DNA of 64,000 nt, from NCBI GenBank assembly GCA_963931525.1, contig OZ007023.1, forward strand, positions 2,206,699 to 2,270,698, given 5' to 3'. Source of the stretch: Fimenecus sp900545625 (GTDB lineage Bacteria; Bacillota; Clostridia; Oscillospirales; Acutalibacteraceae). The notes beneath the pieces are model-generated. The model searched no databases and was not told the DNA's origin. It saw only the letters and a list, made by a program, of their open reading frames with translations. A program made the position numbers and the translations under genes. Of this stretch, positions 42,124 to 49,789 are shown one piece after another. Numbering within the stretch: position 1 is the stretch's first letter; each line of letters opens with the position of its first letter.

Positions 42124-42666
42124 ATGGAAATCATTATGGAGACCGAGCGGCTGCTTTTGCGGGAGATGACAGACGCGGACCTTCCCGCGCTTTGCCGCAT
42201 GTTGCAGGATGAAGAGGTCATGTACGCCTATGCGCACGCTTTTTCGGATGAAGAAGCGCAGGATTGGCTTTCCCGCCAGCAAGCACGCTACCGGCAATAC
42301 GGTTTTGGGCTTTGGGCGGTGATTCTAAAATCAAGCGGCGAAATGATCGGGCAGTGCGGCGTGACCGTACAGGACTGTAACGGCAGGGAGGTCTTAGAGG
42401 TCGGCTATCTGTTCTGCAAGGCTTTTTGGGGGCAGGGCTACGCCACCGAGGCGGCGAAAGCGTGCCGCGATTATGCCTTTACGCATTTACATGCCGACGA
42501 GGTCTTTTCGATCATTCGCGACAACAATTTCCCATCGCAGCGTGTGGCAGAGCGCAGCGGGATGCGCCCGCACGGCAGCTTTACAAAACACTATTACGGC
42601 ATCGACATGCCGCATATCGTCTATTCCATACGGCGCGAAGTCTGGGAAAAGGAACAGAGAAAATAA
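42124..42666 (+). CDS. GNAT-family N-acetyltransferase (RimJ/RimL type)
   Basis: A 180-residue acetyltransferase. ETERLLLREMTDADLPAL is the RimJ/L-type start; the acetyl-CoA loop is FWGQGYATEAAKACRDYAF; and IIRDNNFPSQRVAERSGM matches the C-terminal motif. Substrate (a protein N-terminus or small amine) is unknown. GAGG is about 10 bases before the ATG. Convergent with the ABC transporter genes and separated by a terminator. Confidence 0.87.
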   Translation: MEIIMETERLLLREMTDADLPALCRMLQDEEVMYAYAHAFSDEEAQDWLSRQQARYRQYGFGLWAVILKSSGEMIGQCGVTVQDCNGREVLEVGYLFCKAFWGQGYATEAAKACRDYAFTHLHADEVFSIIRDNNFPSQRVAERSGMRPHGSFTKHYYGIDMPHIVYSIRREVWEKEQRK

Positions 42667-42716
42667 AAATCGCCGCATGCGTTCCGAGAAAAAACGCACA
42701 CGGCGATTGTTTTTTA
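42667..42716. terminator. Bidirectional terminator
   Basis: AATCGCCG ... CGGCGATT outer arms with inner GCGTT/AACGC and flanking A- and T-runs, between the acetyltransferase gene and the trpXYZ-like operon. Confidence 0.85.
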
Positions 42717-43541
42717 TATTCCGTTTTCCGCGTTTTCCCCTGCTTGCTCGGAAAGCAGCATGCGGTCGTTGTCGAGCACCTTGCCCGCCTTTTCGCGGTA
42801 CAGCTCCAAAAGCGCAGACAGGGTCATTTTCTCGCGTTCCTCGCCCTGCAGGTCGAGCACGATGCGGCCGTCGCTTAACATGATGGTGCGCGTGCCCGTA
42901 TGCAGCGCCTGCTCGATGTTGTGGGTGATCATCATCGTGGTGATTTGATTTTTCGAGACGATTTCTTTTGTGATGTCCATGACCTTCTGCGCCGTAACGG
43001 GGTCGAGCGCAGCGGTGTGCTCGTCCAAAAGCAGCAGCTTTGGGGTGACCATGGTACTCATCAAAAGCGTGACGGCCTGGCGCTGCCCGCCCGAAAGCTG
43101 ACCGACCTTCGTGCGCATACGGTCCTCAAGCCCCATGTGCAGCCGCTCGAGCTGTTCGCGGAAATACGCCGTATCTTTTTTGCGGTGTGCCGGCGCGAGG
43201 ATACGGCGCGTCGCTTTGGAATACGCAAGCGCCAGATTTTCCTCTACCGTGAGATCCGGCGCGGTGCCCTTCATGGGGTCCTGGAAGATCCGCCCGATCT
43301 GCCGCGCGCGCAGATGCTCCCTTTTATAGGTAATGTCTTTCCCATCAAGCACAATCTCGCCGCTGTCACACAGAAAGCTGCCTGCCACGGCGTTGAACAG
43401 CGTCGATTTGCCCGCACCGTTTGAGCCGATGACCGTGACGAATTCCCCGGGTTCCAGATGCAGCGAAAAGTCCCGCAGCGCCGTATGCTCATTCGGCGTG
43501 CCTTTTAAAAAGGTTTTGGTGATGTGTCGAATCTCAAGCAC
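42714..43541 (-). CDS. trpZ: ABC transporter ATP-binding protein, TrpZ-like (COG1101)
   Basis: A 275-residue ATPase. Walker A GSNGAGKST, signature LSGGQRQ, Walker B LLLLDEHTAAL and switch THNIEQ are present. The HTAALDP variant and the N-terminus MLEIRHITKTF are typical of COG1101. The GTG at 43541 overlaps the permease gene by 8 bp. It powers a three-part importer whose operon is under a Trp T-box, so tryptophan or an analogue is the inferred substrate. Confidence 0.88.
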   Translation of the reverse strand: MLEIRHITKTFLKGTPNEHTALRDFSLHLEPGEFVTVIGSNGAGKSTLFNAVAGSFLCDSGEIVLDGKDITYKREHLRARQIGRIFQDPMKGTAPDLTVEENLALAYSKATRRILAPAHRKKDTAYFREQLERLHMGLEDRMRTKVGQLSGGQRQAVTLLMSTMVTPKLLLLDEHTAALDPVTAQKVMDITKEIVSKNQITTMMITHNIEQALHTGTRTIMLSDGRIVLDLQGEEREKMTLSALLELYREKAGKVLDNDRMLLSEQAGENAENGI

Positions 43542-44442
43542 GGCGCTTCGCCCCCTTTCGTGCGCGGTACCGCGAGACGGCGGTACGCATAGCGGGGACG
43601 GCGAGCGTGATGCCGACGATCACCGCAGAAATGAGCTTGAGCGCGTTTGCCGAGAACACATTGCTTTCAAGCGCAAGCGCAATGATCAAACGATACACGA
43701 CCGAGCCGACCACAGCGGAAATGAGGCCGAGTGTAAGCGAACGCTTGCCGAATATGACTTCGCCGATGATCACGGAGGCAAGCCCCACGACGATCATGCC
43801 GCTGCCGCCGTTGACATCTGCATAGCCGCCCGTCTGCGCGATCAGCGCGCCGGAAAGCCCGACGAGTGCGTTTGCCATGCAAAGCGCGGTGATTTTCGTC
43901 GCATTGGTATTGATGGAGGACGCGCGCACCATATCTTCGTTATTGCCCGTGGCGCGGATGCAAAGCCCGAACACCGTGCGGAAAAACAAGATCAGGAGCG
44001 CCGTTATTGCGACACACAGCACCGCAACGGCGAGGATCTCGGGAACGTCCCTGCCCGCGTTCGGCAAAAGCGTATCGACAAAATCATAAAACCGGGGCTT
44101 GCCGATGAGCGAAACATTCGGTGCGCCCATGATGGTGATATTGACGGTATACAGCCCGCTCATGGTCAAAATGCCCGCCAAGATCGGATGAATGCCCGCT
44201 TTTGTCTGTAAAAATCCCGTAACGCCGCCCGCGAGCGCACCGCAGACCAGCGCCGCCAAAAGCCCCAGAAACGGATGTCCCGCGACGCTGAGCACCGCCG
44301 AGACCGCCGCGCCCAGCGTAAAACTGCCGTCCACGGTCAGGTCGGGAATATTGAGCACCCGGAAGGTGATATAAACGCCGAGCGCCAGCATGGCGTATTG
44401 CAGCCCCAAAAGCAGGGCACTAAGAACAATATCCAAACGCAC
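43534..44442 (-). CDS. trpY: ABC transporter permease, TrpY-like (COG4120)
   Basis: A 302-residue permease of the branched-chain amino acid/ribose superfamily with about eight to nine hydrophobic segments. LGVYITFRVLNIPDLTVDGSFTLGAAV is the COG4120 N-terminal signature. The start is either GTG 44442 (AGGAG 3-4 bases upstream) or TTG 44436, which would give MDIVLSALL and a better spacing; 44442 is listed. A 12 bp perfect hairpin separates it from the binding-protein gene. Confidence 0.86.
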   Translation of the reverse strand: MRLDIVLSALLLGLQYAMLALGVYITFRVLNIPDLTVDGSFTLGAAVSAVLSVAGHPFLGLLAALVCGALAGGVTGFLQTKAGIHPILAGILTMSGLYTVNITIMGAPNVSLIGKPRFYDFVDTLLPNAGRDVPEILAVAVLCVAITALLILFFRTVFGLCIRATGNNEDMVRASSINTNATKITALCMANALVGLSGALIAQTGGYADVNGGSGMIVVGLASVIIGEVIFGKRSLTLGLISAVVGSVVYRLIIALALESNVFSANALKLISAVIVGITLAVPAMRTAVSRYRARKGAKRRA

Positions 44443-44463
44443 TCTCTCCTAACTTACACAATT

Positions 44464-44491
44464 GTTCGGGCAGCCGTGCGGCTGCCCGAAC
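44464..44491 (-). promoter_or_regulatory. Intercistronic hairpin between trpX and trpY
   Basis: GTTCGGGCAGCC (44464-44475) pairs perfectly with GGCTGCCCGAAC (44480-44491). No T-run follows on the minus strand. Such hairpins after binding-protein genes usually protect the upstream mRNA so that the binding protein is made in excess. Confidence 0.6.
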
Positions 44492-44514
44492 TGTATGTCT
44501 ATGCGATCTGCAAA

Positions 44515-45507
44515 TCAACCGATGACCTGATAGTTATCGCCCTCGGGCACGGTGATATTGAGGGTCTCGGCAGCCGAGCGGCTGATGACATATTGGTATT
44601 CATCGAGTGCCTCGGCAGGTACGGAAGAGACCGCCGCGCCGCGCAAAATTTCATCCGCCATTTCCGCGCTGCGTTCGCCGAGCTGGGTATTGCTGACGCT
44701 CACACACGCAAGCGCGCCGGACTGCACCATAACGGGGTCGCTGCCGTACACGGGGATGCCCGCGGCATTCGCCGCCTCTACGACCTGCGCCATAGCGGTC
44801 TGCACAGTGGAATCGATCGGGATATAGATCGCGTCCACATCCGATGCAAGCGACTGCGCCGCCTGCTGCACTTCAGAGGAATTCGCTACGGTCACTTCGC
44901 GGTAAGTAAAGTCGTTTTCGGACAGATACGTTTTTGCCTTTTCTGCGGTCTGAACAGCATTCTGTTCGCCGGAGCAATAGAGGATGCCGATGTTCTGCAC
45001 GGAGGGGGTCAGCTGCTTTGCCAGGGTAAAGATCTGGTCGACGGGGACGATATTCGACGTACCCGTTGCATTTTTATCGGGCGCTTCCATCGTGGTGAGG
45101 ATGCCCGAAGCGACGGGATCCGTCACGGAGATGAACACAACGGGGCACTTCGGCTCGCCGTTGACGACGGAAATGGTCGCGGGCGTGACGATCGGCACGA
45201 TCAAATCATAATCGCCGTTGCAGACCGTTTGGGTGATGCTCGCGAGCATGGACTGGTCGCCCTGCGCGTTTTGAATGTCGAAGCTCATCATCGCCTCGTC
45301 ATAGCCGAGCGCGCGCATGCGGAAAATGAACGCCTCGCGCATTTCCTGAAACGCGGCATTGTCGGCGTACTGCACAATGGCAACCTTGTAGGTGTTGTCG
45401 GTGTCGCGCGGTGTGGTCTCACCGTTCGTACCGGTCTCGCCGCCGCACGCGGTGCACACGCCTAAGACAAGCATGAGCGCCATAAGGATGGATACAATCT
45501 TTTTCAT
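44515..45507 (-). CDS. trpX: ABC transporter substrate-binding lipoprotein, TrpX-like (COG2984)
   Basis: A 330-residue lipoprotein. The signal peptide ends at a lipobox near VCTACGG (Cys about residue 21). The body matches COG2984: YKVAIVQYADNAAFQEMREAF, IVTPATISVVNGEPKCPVVFISVTDPVASGI, NIGILYCSGEQNAVQTA, IYIPIDSTVQTAMAQVVEAA. GGAGG lies 8 bases before the ATG at 45507. It is the first gene after a T-box leader whose specifier reads UGG, so tryptophan import is the likely role. Confidence 0.88.
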   Translation of the reverse strand: MKKIVSILMALMLVLGVCTACGGETGTNGETTPRDTDNTYKVAIVQYADNAAFQEMREAFIFRMRALGYDEAMMSFDIQNAQGDQSMLASITQTVCNGDYDLIVPIVTPATISVVNGEPKCPVVFISVTDPVASGILTTMEAPDKNATGTSNIVPVDQIFTLAKQLTPSVQNIGILYCSGEQNAVQTAEKAKTYLSENDFTYREVTVANSSEVQQAAQSLASDVDAIYIPIDSTVQTAMAQVVEAANAAGIPVYGSDPVMVQSGALACVSVSNTQLGERSAEMADEILRGAAVSSVPAEALDEYQYVISRSAAETLNITVPEGDNYQVIG

Positions 45508-45555
45508 TTTGGGTTCCTCCCTGAATTTTTTTCGTCCGACGGCGGCAGCGGGAAA

Positions 45556-45807
45556 ACAAAAACGCCTGCCCTTGCATATACAAGGACAGGCGAAAAATAT
45601 ACCTGCGGTACCACCTTGCTTGACGGCTGAACGCCGCCCGCTCAAACAGGATACGGACATATCCCTCTTTCGTTAACGGGAAAGCCCCGTCGCATCTTTT
45701 CAATGCGCCCTCAACGGACCATTTGTCTGCCGCGTTTGCTGCGGGGCTCTCAGCGCCGCCCGCTCTCTGTAAGCGCGTCGTGCAGTTTTACTTCCGTTTC
45801 ATCGGTT
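45556..45807 (-). ncRNA. T-box riboswitch, tryptophan specifier
   Basis: On the minus strand the leader carries CAGAGAG in Stem I, a specifier context AAA-TGG-TCC-GTTGAG with codon UGG at 45721-45719, the T-box GGTGGTACCGC (45615-45605), and then an intrinsic terminator (CGCCTG..CAGGCG plus T5, 45592-45561). Uncharged tRNA-Trp would stabilise the antiterminator and switch on trpXYZ. The T-box is certain; the specifier was assigned by eye from its conserved flanks. Confidence 0.9.
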
Positions 45808-45813
45808 TAGCTT

Positions 45814-45842
45814 ATTTAAGCACAAATCGACGCATTTGTCAA
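45814..45842 (-). promoter_or_regulatory. Promoter of the T-box/trpXYZ operon
   Basis: Minus-strand TTGACA (45837-45842), 17-base spacer and TTAAAT (45814-45819), just upstream of the T-box start. On the plus strand TGC-TACAAT (45868-45873) serves the divergent Dabb gene. Confidence 0.8.
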
Positions 45843-45892
45843 CACTTTCTTTTTTGAAAAATTATGCTACAATAAAAAAGAGGTGAACAAAA

Positions 45893-46186
45893 ATGGTACG
45901 TCATATTTTGTTTTGGCGCTTTTCTCAGGCAGTAACACCCGAGAACCGCGCCGAGGTGTTTGACCTGCTGCACCGTTCCGTTAAGACGCTTGAAGCGATC
46001 GACGGCGTTGTGCGCTGTGAGATCGGCGAAGCGCTCCCTATAAGCGACTGCGATTTTGTGTTTTACTCGGAATTCACGTCCGAAGAGGCGCTGCGCGCGT
46101 TTCAGGACCATCCCCTGCACATCGCGCACAAGCAGCGCATGGCGCCGTATGTGCAAAACCGTCTTTGCGCGGATTACCTCTTTTGA
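45893..46186 (+). CDS. Dabb (stress-responsive A/B barrel) domain protein
   Basis: A 97-residue dimeric alpha/beta-barrel protein: MVRHILFWRFSQAVTPENRAEV, YSEFTSEEALRAFQDHPLHIAHKQ and PYVQNRLCADY are the Dabb landmarks. Function in bacteria is mostly unknown; some members bind small hydrophobic ligands or act as cyclases. AGAGGTG precedes the ATG, and an extended -10 (TGC-TACAAT at 45868) drives it, divergent from the T-box operon. Confidence 0.85.
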   Translation: MVRHILFWRFSQAVTPENRAEVFDLLHRSVKTLEAIDGVVRCEIGEALPISDCDFVFYSEFTSEEALRAFQDHPLHIAHKQRMAPYVQNRLCADYLF

Positions 46187-46237
46187 AAAGCGCGGTTGCC
46201 GAAAAAAGCAGATTTTTGCCGAATCCCCAAAAACATA

Positions 46238-46266
46238 TTGAAATATTTGGAAAAATATTGTATAGT
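46238..46266 (+). promoter_or_regulatory. Promoter of the YhhN/MscS/YhcH operon
   Basis: TTGAAA (46238-46243), 17-base spacer and TATAGT (46261-46266), predicting a start at about 46273 and a 105-base leader. Confidence 0.78.
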
Positions 46267-46272
46267 ATTACT

Positions 46273-46377
46273 GAAATTCAAAATGGTCGCGGTGGAGCTT
46301 ACGCATAGGCAGGCAAGAATGTGAATCTGCCTGGCTAAGCGGTAAGGCCGCGTATCCGAACGGCTTGGAGTGGTTTT
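46273..46377 (+). ncRNA. Structured 5' leader, candidate riboswitch or RNA element of unknown class
   Basis: From about 46284 the leader shows a strong hairpin (AGGCAGG at about 46306-46313 with CCTGCCT-like complement at 46327-46334) enclosed by ACGC/GCGT, and CGCGG (46289-46293) complementary to CCGCG (46348-46352), then GGAG next to the GTG start. It is GC-rich in an otherwise AT-rich gap. It did not match any riboswitch consensus I could recall (SAM, c-di-GMP, THF, PreQ1, TPP, ykkC, ydaO). Confidence 0.45.
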
Positions 46378-47070
46378 GTGTACTGGGTGTTGTTGGGCGT
46401 CGGCATTGCCGCGACGGGAGTATTTCTGTTTTTGCGCGTCAAATACGGCGGTATCGCCGCACTGTATGCAAAAGCTGTGGCAAGCCTTTGCTTTATCGGC
46501 ACGGCGGTGGCGGCAACAAACGCCAACCGCGGGTTTTACGAATTCGGCTCTTTGATGATCTTCGGGCTTGTGTGCGGGCTCTTGGGTGACGTTTGGCTCG
46601 ACCTCAAATGGATCTATTTGCAGGATAAGGATTCATACCTTTATTCCGGCTTCATCTTCTTTTTGCTCGGGCATGTCTGCTTCGTCGCCGCTATCTTAGT
46701 CGCTTCGCCCTTTACGACGGCAAGTATTCTCATTTCCGCTGCGGCAGCGCTGGTCATTGCCGTGATCGCGCTTCTCCTCGAAAAGCCGCTTAAAATGCGG
46801 TACGGCAAATTCAAGTGGATCGTATTCCTCTATTCATTCATGCTCTCATGGACGATGACGAGCGCCATGGTGACGGCATATTTCACCGATTTCCAAAAAA
46901 TGTGGGTCGTCATGTCCATCGGCGGGCTTTTATTCCTGCTGTCCGACCTGGTGCTTTCCGGCATGTACTTCGGTGAGGGCAAAAACACCAAAGGCAATAT
47001 CATTCTCAACCACATACTGTATTATGCCGCACAGTTCACCATGGCGGCAACCATACTCTGCGCTACATAA
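46378..47070 (+). CDS. YhhN/TMEM86 family membrane protein
   Basis: A 230-residue protein with about eight hydrophobic segments. LMIFGLVCGLLGDVWLDLK and FIFFLLGHVCFVAAI (conserved D and H positions) and GGLLFLLSDLVLSGMYF match the YhhN/TMEM86 family; animal TMEM86 proteins are lysoplasmalogenases. Plasmalogens occur in Clostridia, so a lipid role is plausible but not shown. The start is GTG at 46378, with GGAG 7 bases upstream as part of a structured leader. It is 15 bp from the MscS-type gene. Confidence 0.85.
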   Translation: MYWVLLGVGIAATGVFLFLRVKYGGIAALYAKAVASLCFIGTAVAATNANRGFYEFGSLMIFGLVCGLLGDVWLDLKWIYLQDKDSYLYSGFIFFLLGHVCFVAAILVASPFTTASILISAAAALVIAVIALLLEKPLKMRYGKFKWIVFLYSFMLSWTMTSAMVTAYFTDFQKMWVVMSIGGLLFLLSDLVLSGMYFGEGKNTKGNIILNHILYYAAQFTMAATILCAT

Positions 47071-47085
47071 AGGACCCCTTTTGCT

Positions 47086-47928
47086 ATGGATACCCTACAC
47101 GCGATTCTGAATTATTCCGTCGGCAACTTTACCGTGGGCAAAATTTTGTCCGCGGTTTTGGTGTTTGTCATCTGTTACGTCATCCAGCGGCTGCTTTGCC
47201 GGCTGCTCGACCGTTTGCTTTCCCGCATATCCATGGACACGACATTGCGCAAGATCCTGCGGTTTGCGGTCAAGCTTGTGCTGTGGTTCATCACGGCGAT
47301 GATCGTCATAGAGACGCTCGGCGTTTCGGTCACCTCCATGCTCGCGGCGTTTTCCGTCGTGGGGCTGGCTGCTTCGCTTGCCGTACAGGACAGCCTTGCC
47401 AATCTCGCAAGTGGTATCATGCTGCTCATCTCAAAGCCCTTTAAGATCGGCGACTATGTAGAGATCGACGATGTGAGCGGCACGGTCAGCATCATCAGCC
47501 TCATCCACACCAAGCTCAAAACGGTAGACAACAAGATCATTTATGTGCCCAACAGCAAGGTCATCGATACAAAGATCATCAACTACACGGAGCAGGAAAA
47601 ACGGCTGGTAGATTTGAATATTGATGTTTCCTATGACGCACCTATTGAGGAGGTGCGCCGTTCGCTGCTCGCTTCCGTCGAGGCAGTCGGCATGTTTACG
47701 GACGAACCCGACCCGCCCTTTGCCGCGATACAGAAGTTTGACGAAAGCAGCATTTCCTATGTACTGCGCGCCTGGGTCAAAACAGCGGATTACTGGCCGG
47801 CGCGTTACCGCCTTTTGGAACAGATCAAAACCGATTTTGATGCGCGGGGGATCGAAATGACCTACCCGCACATGAATATACACATTTCCGAAGCGGCGAC
47901 GCTTCAAAAAGGAGGTACTGAAAAATGA
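47086..47928 (+). CDS. MscS-family mechanosensitive channel
   Basis: A 280-residue small-conductance mechanosensitive channel. Three hydrophobic helices (about 18-38, 62-82, 85-115); the pore helix TM3 reads LAASLAVQDSLANLASGIMLLISKPFKIGDYVEI, the MscS hallmark, followed by the beta and C-terminal domains (VDNKIIYVPNSKVIDTKIINYT). It protects against osmotic downshock. Its stop overlaps the next ATG by four bases. Confidence 0.92.
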   Translation: MDTLHAILNYSVGNFTVGKILSAVLVFVICYVIQRLLCRLLDRLLSRISMDTTLRKILRFAVKLVLWFITAMIVIETLGVSVTSMLAAFSVVGLAASLAVQDSLANLASGIMLLISKPFKIGDYVEIDDVSGTVSIISLIHTKLKTVDNKIIYVPNSKVIDTKIINYTEQEKRLVDLNIDVSYDAPIEEVRRSLLASVEAVGMFTDEPDPPFAAIQKFDESSISYVLRAWVKTADYWPARYRLLEQIKTDFDARGIEMTYPHMNIHISEAATLQKGGTEK

Positions 47929-48389
47929 TTTTGGACAGTGTTGAGAATTTCCTGAAATACGCCCATAAAAATCAAAACTCCATTTTGGCGTATGATTTTA
48001 TTATGAACGACAGGAAAAACCCGATGCCGCCCGGACGTTATGCGCTCGACGGAGACCGCTGCTTTGCAACGGTGCAGACCTACGATACGGGTTTTTCGTC
48101 GGAAAAGGATTATGAAGCGCACCGTGTTTATGCCGATGTCCAGTATATTGCCGAGGGCGAAGAGCAGATGTTCTGGGCGCCTTCGGAAACGCTGGAAAAC
48201 ACCGTCCCCTATTCTTCTGAAAAGGATGTTGCCTTTTTTACGGGCAACGATGAAAATTCCCGCAGCTTTGCGGTCCGTGCGGGAGAATTCGCTGTGTTTT
48301 ATCCGCAGGATGCGCACAAGCCCGGCTGCTGTGTGGACGGCAAGCCCGCCGCAGTGCGCAAAATCGTGATCAAAATTATGTTGGATTAA
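47925..48389 (+). CDS. YhcH/YjgK/YiaL family protein
   Basis: A 154-residue cupin-fold protein of the YhcH family. DRCFATVQTYDTGFSSEKDYEAHRVYADVQYIAEGEEQM and AVFYPQDAHKPGCC hold the conserved metal-site residues. Some members (NanQ) are sialic acid anomerases; no sialic acid genes occur here. ATGA overlap with the MscS gene shows coupling. A strong terminator follows. Confidence 0.85.
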   Translation: MILDSVENFLKYAHKNQNSILAYDFIMNDRKNPMPPGRYALDGDRCFATVQTYDTGFSSEKDYEAHRVYADVQYIAEGEEQMFWAPSETLENTVPYSSEKDVAFFTGNDENSRSFAVRAGEFAVFYPQDAHKPGCCVDGKPAAVRKIVIKIMLD

Positions 48390-48414
48390 ACAAAATGCCT
48401 GCGCGCAAAAATTT

Positions 48415-48450
48415 GCACGGCAGGGGTCTCCCCCCCTGCCGTGCATTTTC
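48415..48450 (+). terminator. Terminator of the YhhN-MscS-YhcH operon
   Basis: GCACGGCAGGGG (48415-48426) pairs with CCCCTGCCGTGC (48433-48444), followed by ATTTTCTTT. Confidence 0.9.
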
Positions 48451-48480
48451 TTTCTATAAGCCTTTTCGTTTCAGGTCGCT

Positions 48481-49464
48481 TTACTTGTAGTAAGCAATCT
48501 TATAGAAGTTCGGATACACACTGACGAACGAAGACAGCGTGGTGCGCGAATTCGAGCCCGGATCGTTGACGGTGAAGTTCGCCGCCGAAAGCGTGCCGCC
48601 CGTAAAGCCGGTCACAACAACCCAGTGCTGGCTGCCGTTCGACTTTTTCATGCCGAGGATCACGGGCTTGCCCTGCGAAAGCAGATTATAGACCGTTTGC
48701 AGATAGTTCGTACCGTTGGTGCTCGTCACGTAGTTGGACGGCCAGTACAGCCAGCCTGCAGGCGCATAAGTGAGCCTTTTCGCCATATCCGCGGGTGTGA
48801 GCGTCGTACCCGTGCGGAAAGATTCGGTCATGGCAAGCGCCGTAGTGGTGCAGCCGGACTGCGCAATGGTCTCGCCCGAAGAACCGAGCAGCACGTTTGC
48901 CCAGCGGGAATCCGTCTGCTTAAAGCTCGGCACGGAAAGCCGCACCGCTGCGTGGCCGCCGGTCGTGCCGGACGACACCGCCGTCAGATACGACGCGCTG
49001 ACATATCCGGTGCTTCTGCCGTTGTAGACGATCTTCGCCCAGCCGCCGGACTGCGAAAGCACGACGATGACTTTGCCGTTCGGGAGTGACGCTTTGACGG
49101 AATAATTCGTACCCGCGCCGGAGCGAACATTCAAATTGCCGCTTGTGGTCTTAACACGGTATGCACGGCTGCCGGATACTTCGGCAATATAGCTTGCAGA
49201 AGCATAACCGCTTTTGCCGTCCGCGTATTCCACGCGCCACCAGTTCCCTTCTTTGGAAAGCAGCGTGACGGTCGCATTCTTGGACAGCGACGCGATCACG
49301 CTCGACGAAGTCAAAGGCGCCGATCGGACATTCAAGCTGCCCGAGGTGATGCGCACCGTGCCCGCGCGGCTGTTGGCGTCTGCGGCGAACGACGGCACGG
49401 CTAATGCCAATATCGCCGCAAGAACGAGCAGCACACTGCAGAGCTTCTTCATGGTATTTTTCAT
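48481..49464 (-). CDS. Secreted SH3b-domain protein with C39-like peptidase domain
   Basis: A 327-residue secreted protein. Signal peptide (LLVLAAILALAVPSFAADA) is followed by two bacterial SH3 domains (SGSLNVRSAPLTSSSVIAS and SGNLNVRSGAGTNYSVKAS) and a C39_2-type papain-like domain: VPSFKQTDSRWANVLLG, SGCTTTALAM (catalytic Cys), GSQHWVVVTGF (His) and NDPGSNSRTTL. It is likely to act on cell-wall peptides. The ATG at 49464 has GGAGG 8 bases upstream. A -10 (TATACT, 49511-49516 minus) and a GATGCG/CGCATC leader hairpin lie upstream. Confidence 0.88.
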   Translation of the reverse strand: MKNTMKKLCSVLLVLAAILALAVPSFAADANSRAGTVRITSGSLNVRSAPLTSSSVIASLSKNATVTLLSKEGNWWRVEYADGKSGYASASYIAEVSGSRAYRVKTTSGNLNVRSGAGTNYSVKASLPNGKVIVVLSQSGGWAKIVYNGRSTGYVSASYLTAVSSGTTGGHAAVRLSVPSFKQTDSRWANVLLGSSGETIAQSGCTTTALAMTESFRTGTTLTPADMAKRLTYAPAGWLYWPSNYVTSTNGTNYLQTVYNLLSQGKPVILGMKKSNGSQHWVVVTGFTGGTLSAANFTVNDPGSNSRTTLSSFVSVYPNFYKIAYYK

Positions 49465-49684
49465 GTTGTATACCTCCTTCTCCGATGCGTCCTTCGCATC
49501 GTGTGGCCTCAGTATAGCGCAACTTTCCCGCATTTGCACGCTCCAAATACCGGCGGCAAAGGAAGGCTGCGACGCGGCAGGCAACCGCTGGGTGAGAAAC
49601 AAACATTCTGCCTAAAAAGCACTTTATACGAAGTACTGTGTTTTGTAGATCACGACAAATCTCGTAAAAATTTTCATATTAACG

Positions 49685-49712
49685 TTGACAAATCCATGCC
49701 GCTTGCTATAAT
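49685..49712 (+). promoter_or_regulatory. Promoter of glnA
   Basis: TTGACA (49685-49690), 16-base spacer and TATAAT (49707-49712). The rest of 49465-49684 holds the minus-strand promoter region of the SH3b gene and no ORF. Confidence 0.88.
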
Positions 49713-49727
49713 GGTAGCATAAACGCA

Positions 49728-49768
49728 GGGCAACGACGTCTTACGATAAGGCGTCGTTGCCCTCTTTT
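49728..49768 (+). terminator. Terminator-like hairpin in the glnA leader
   Basis: GGGCAACGACG (49728-49738) pairs with CGTCGTTGCCC (49752-49762), with CTTA/TAAG extending the stem and TCTTTT directly after. It starts about 9 bases after the predicted transcript start and ends about 22 bases before glnA, so it would stop transcription unless countered. Candidate attenuator. Confidence 0.75.
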
Positions 49769-49789
49769 AGTTGAAAGGAGAAAAGCAAA

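Noticed and set aside
41908..42297. A 129-codon minus-strand frame directly upstream of mazF, overlapping its start by four bases, as a possible antitoxin.
   Set aside because: It runs antisense beneath the well-supported acetyltransferase gene and its promoter, has no antitoxin-like motif and no ribosome binding site; it looks like a by-product of GC-rich coding.
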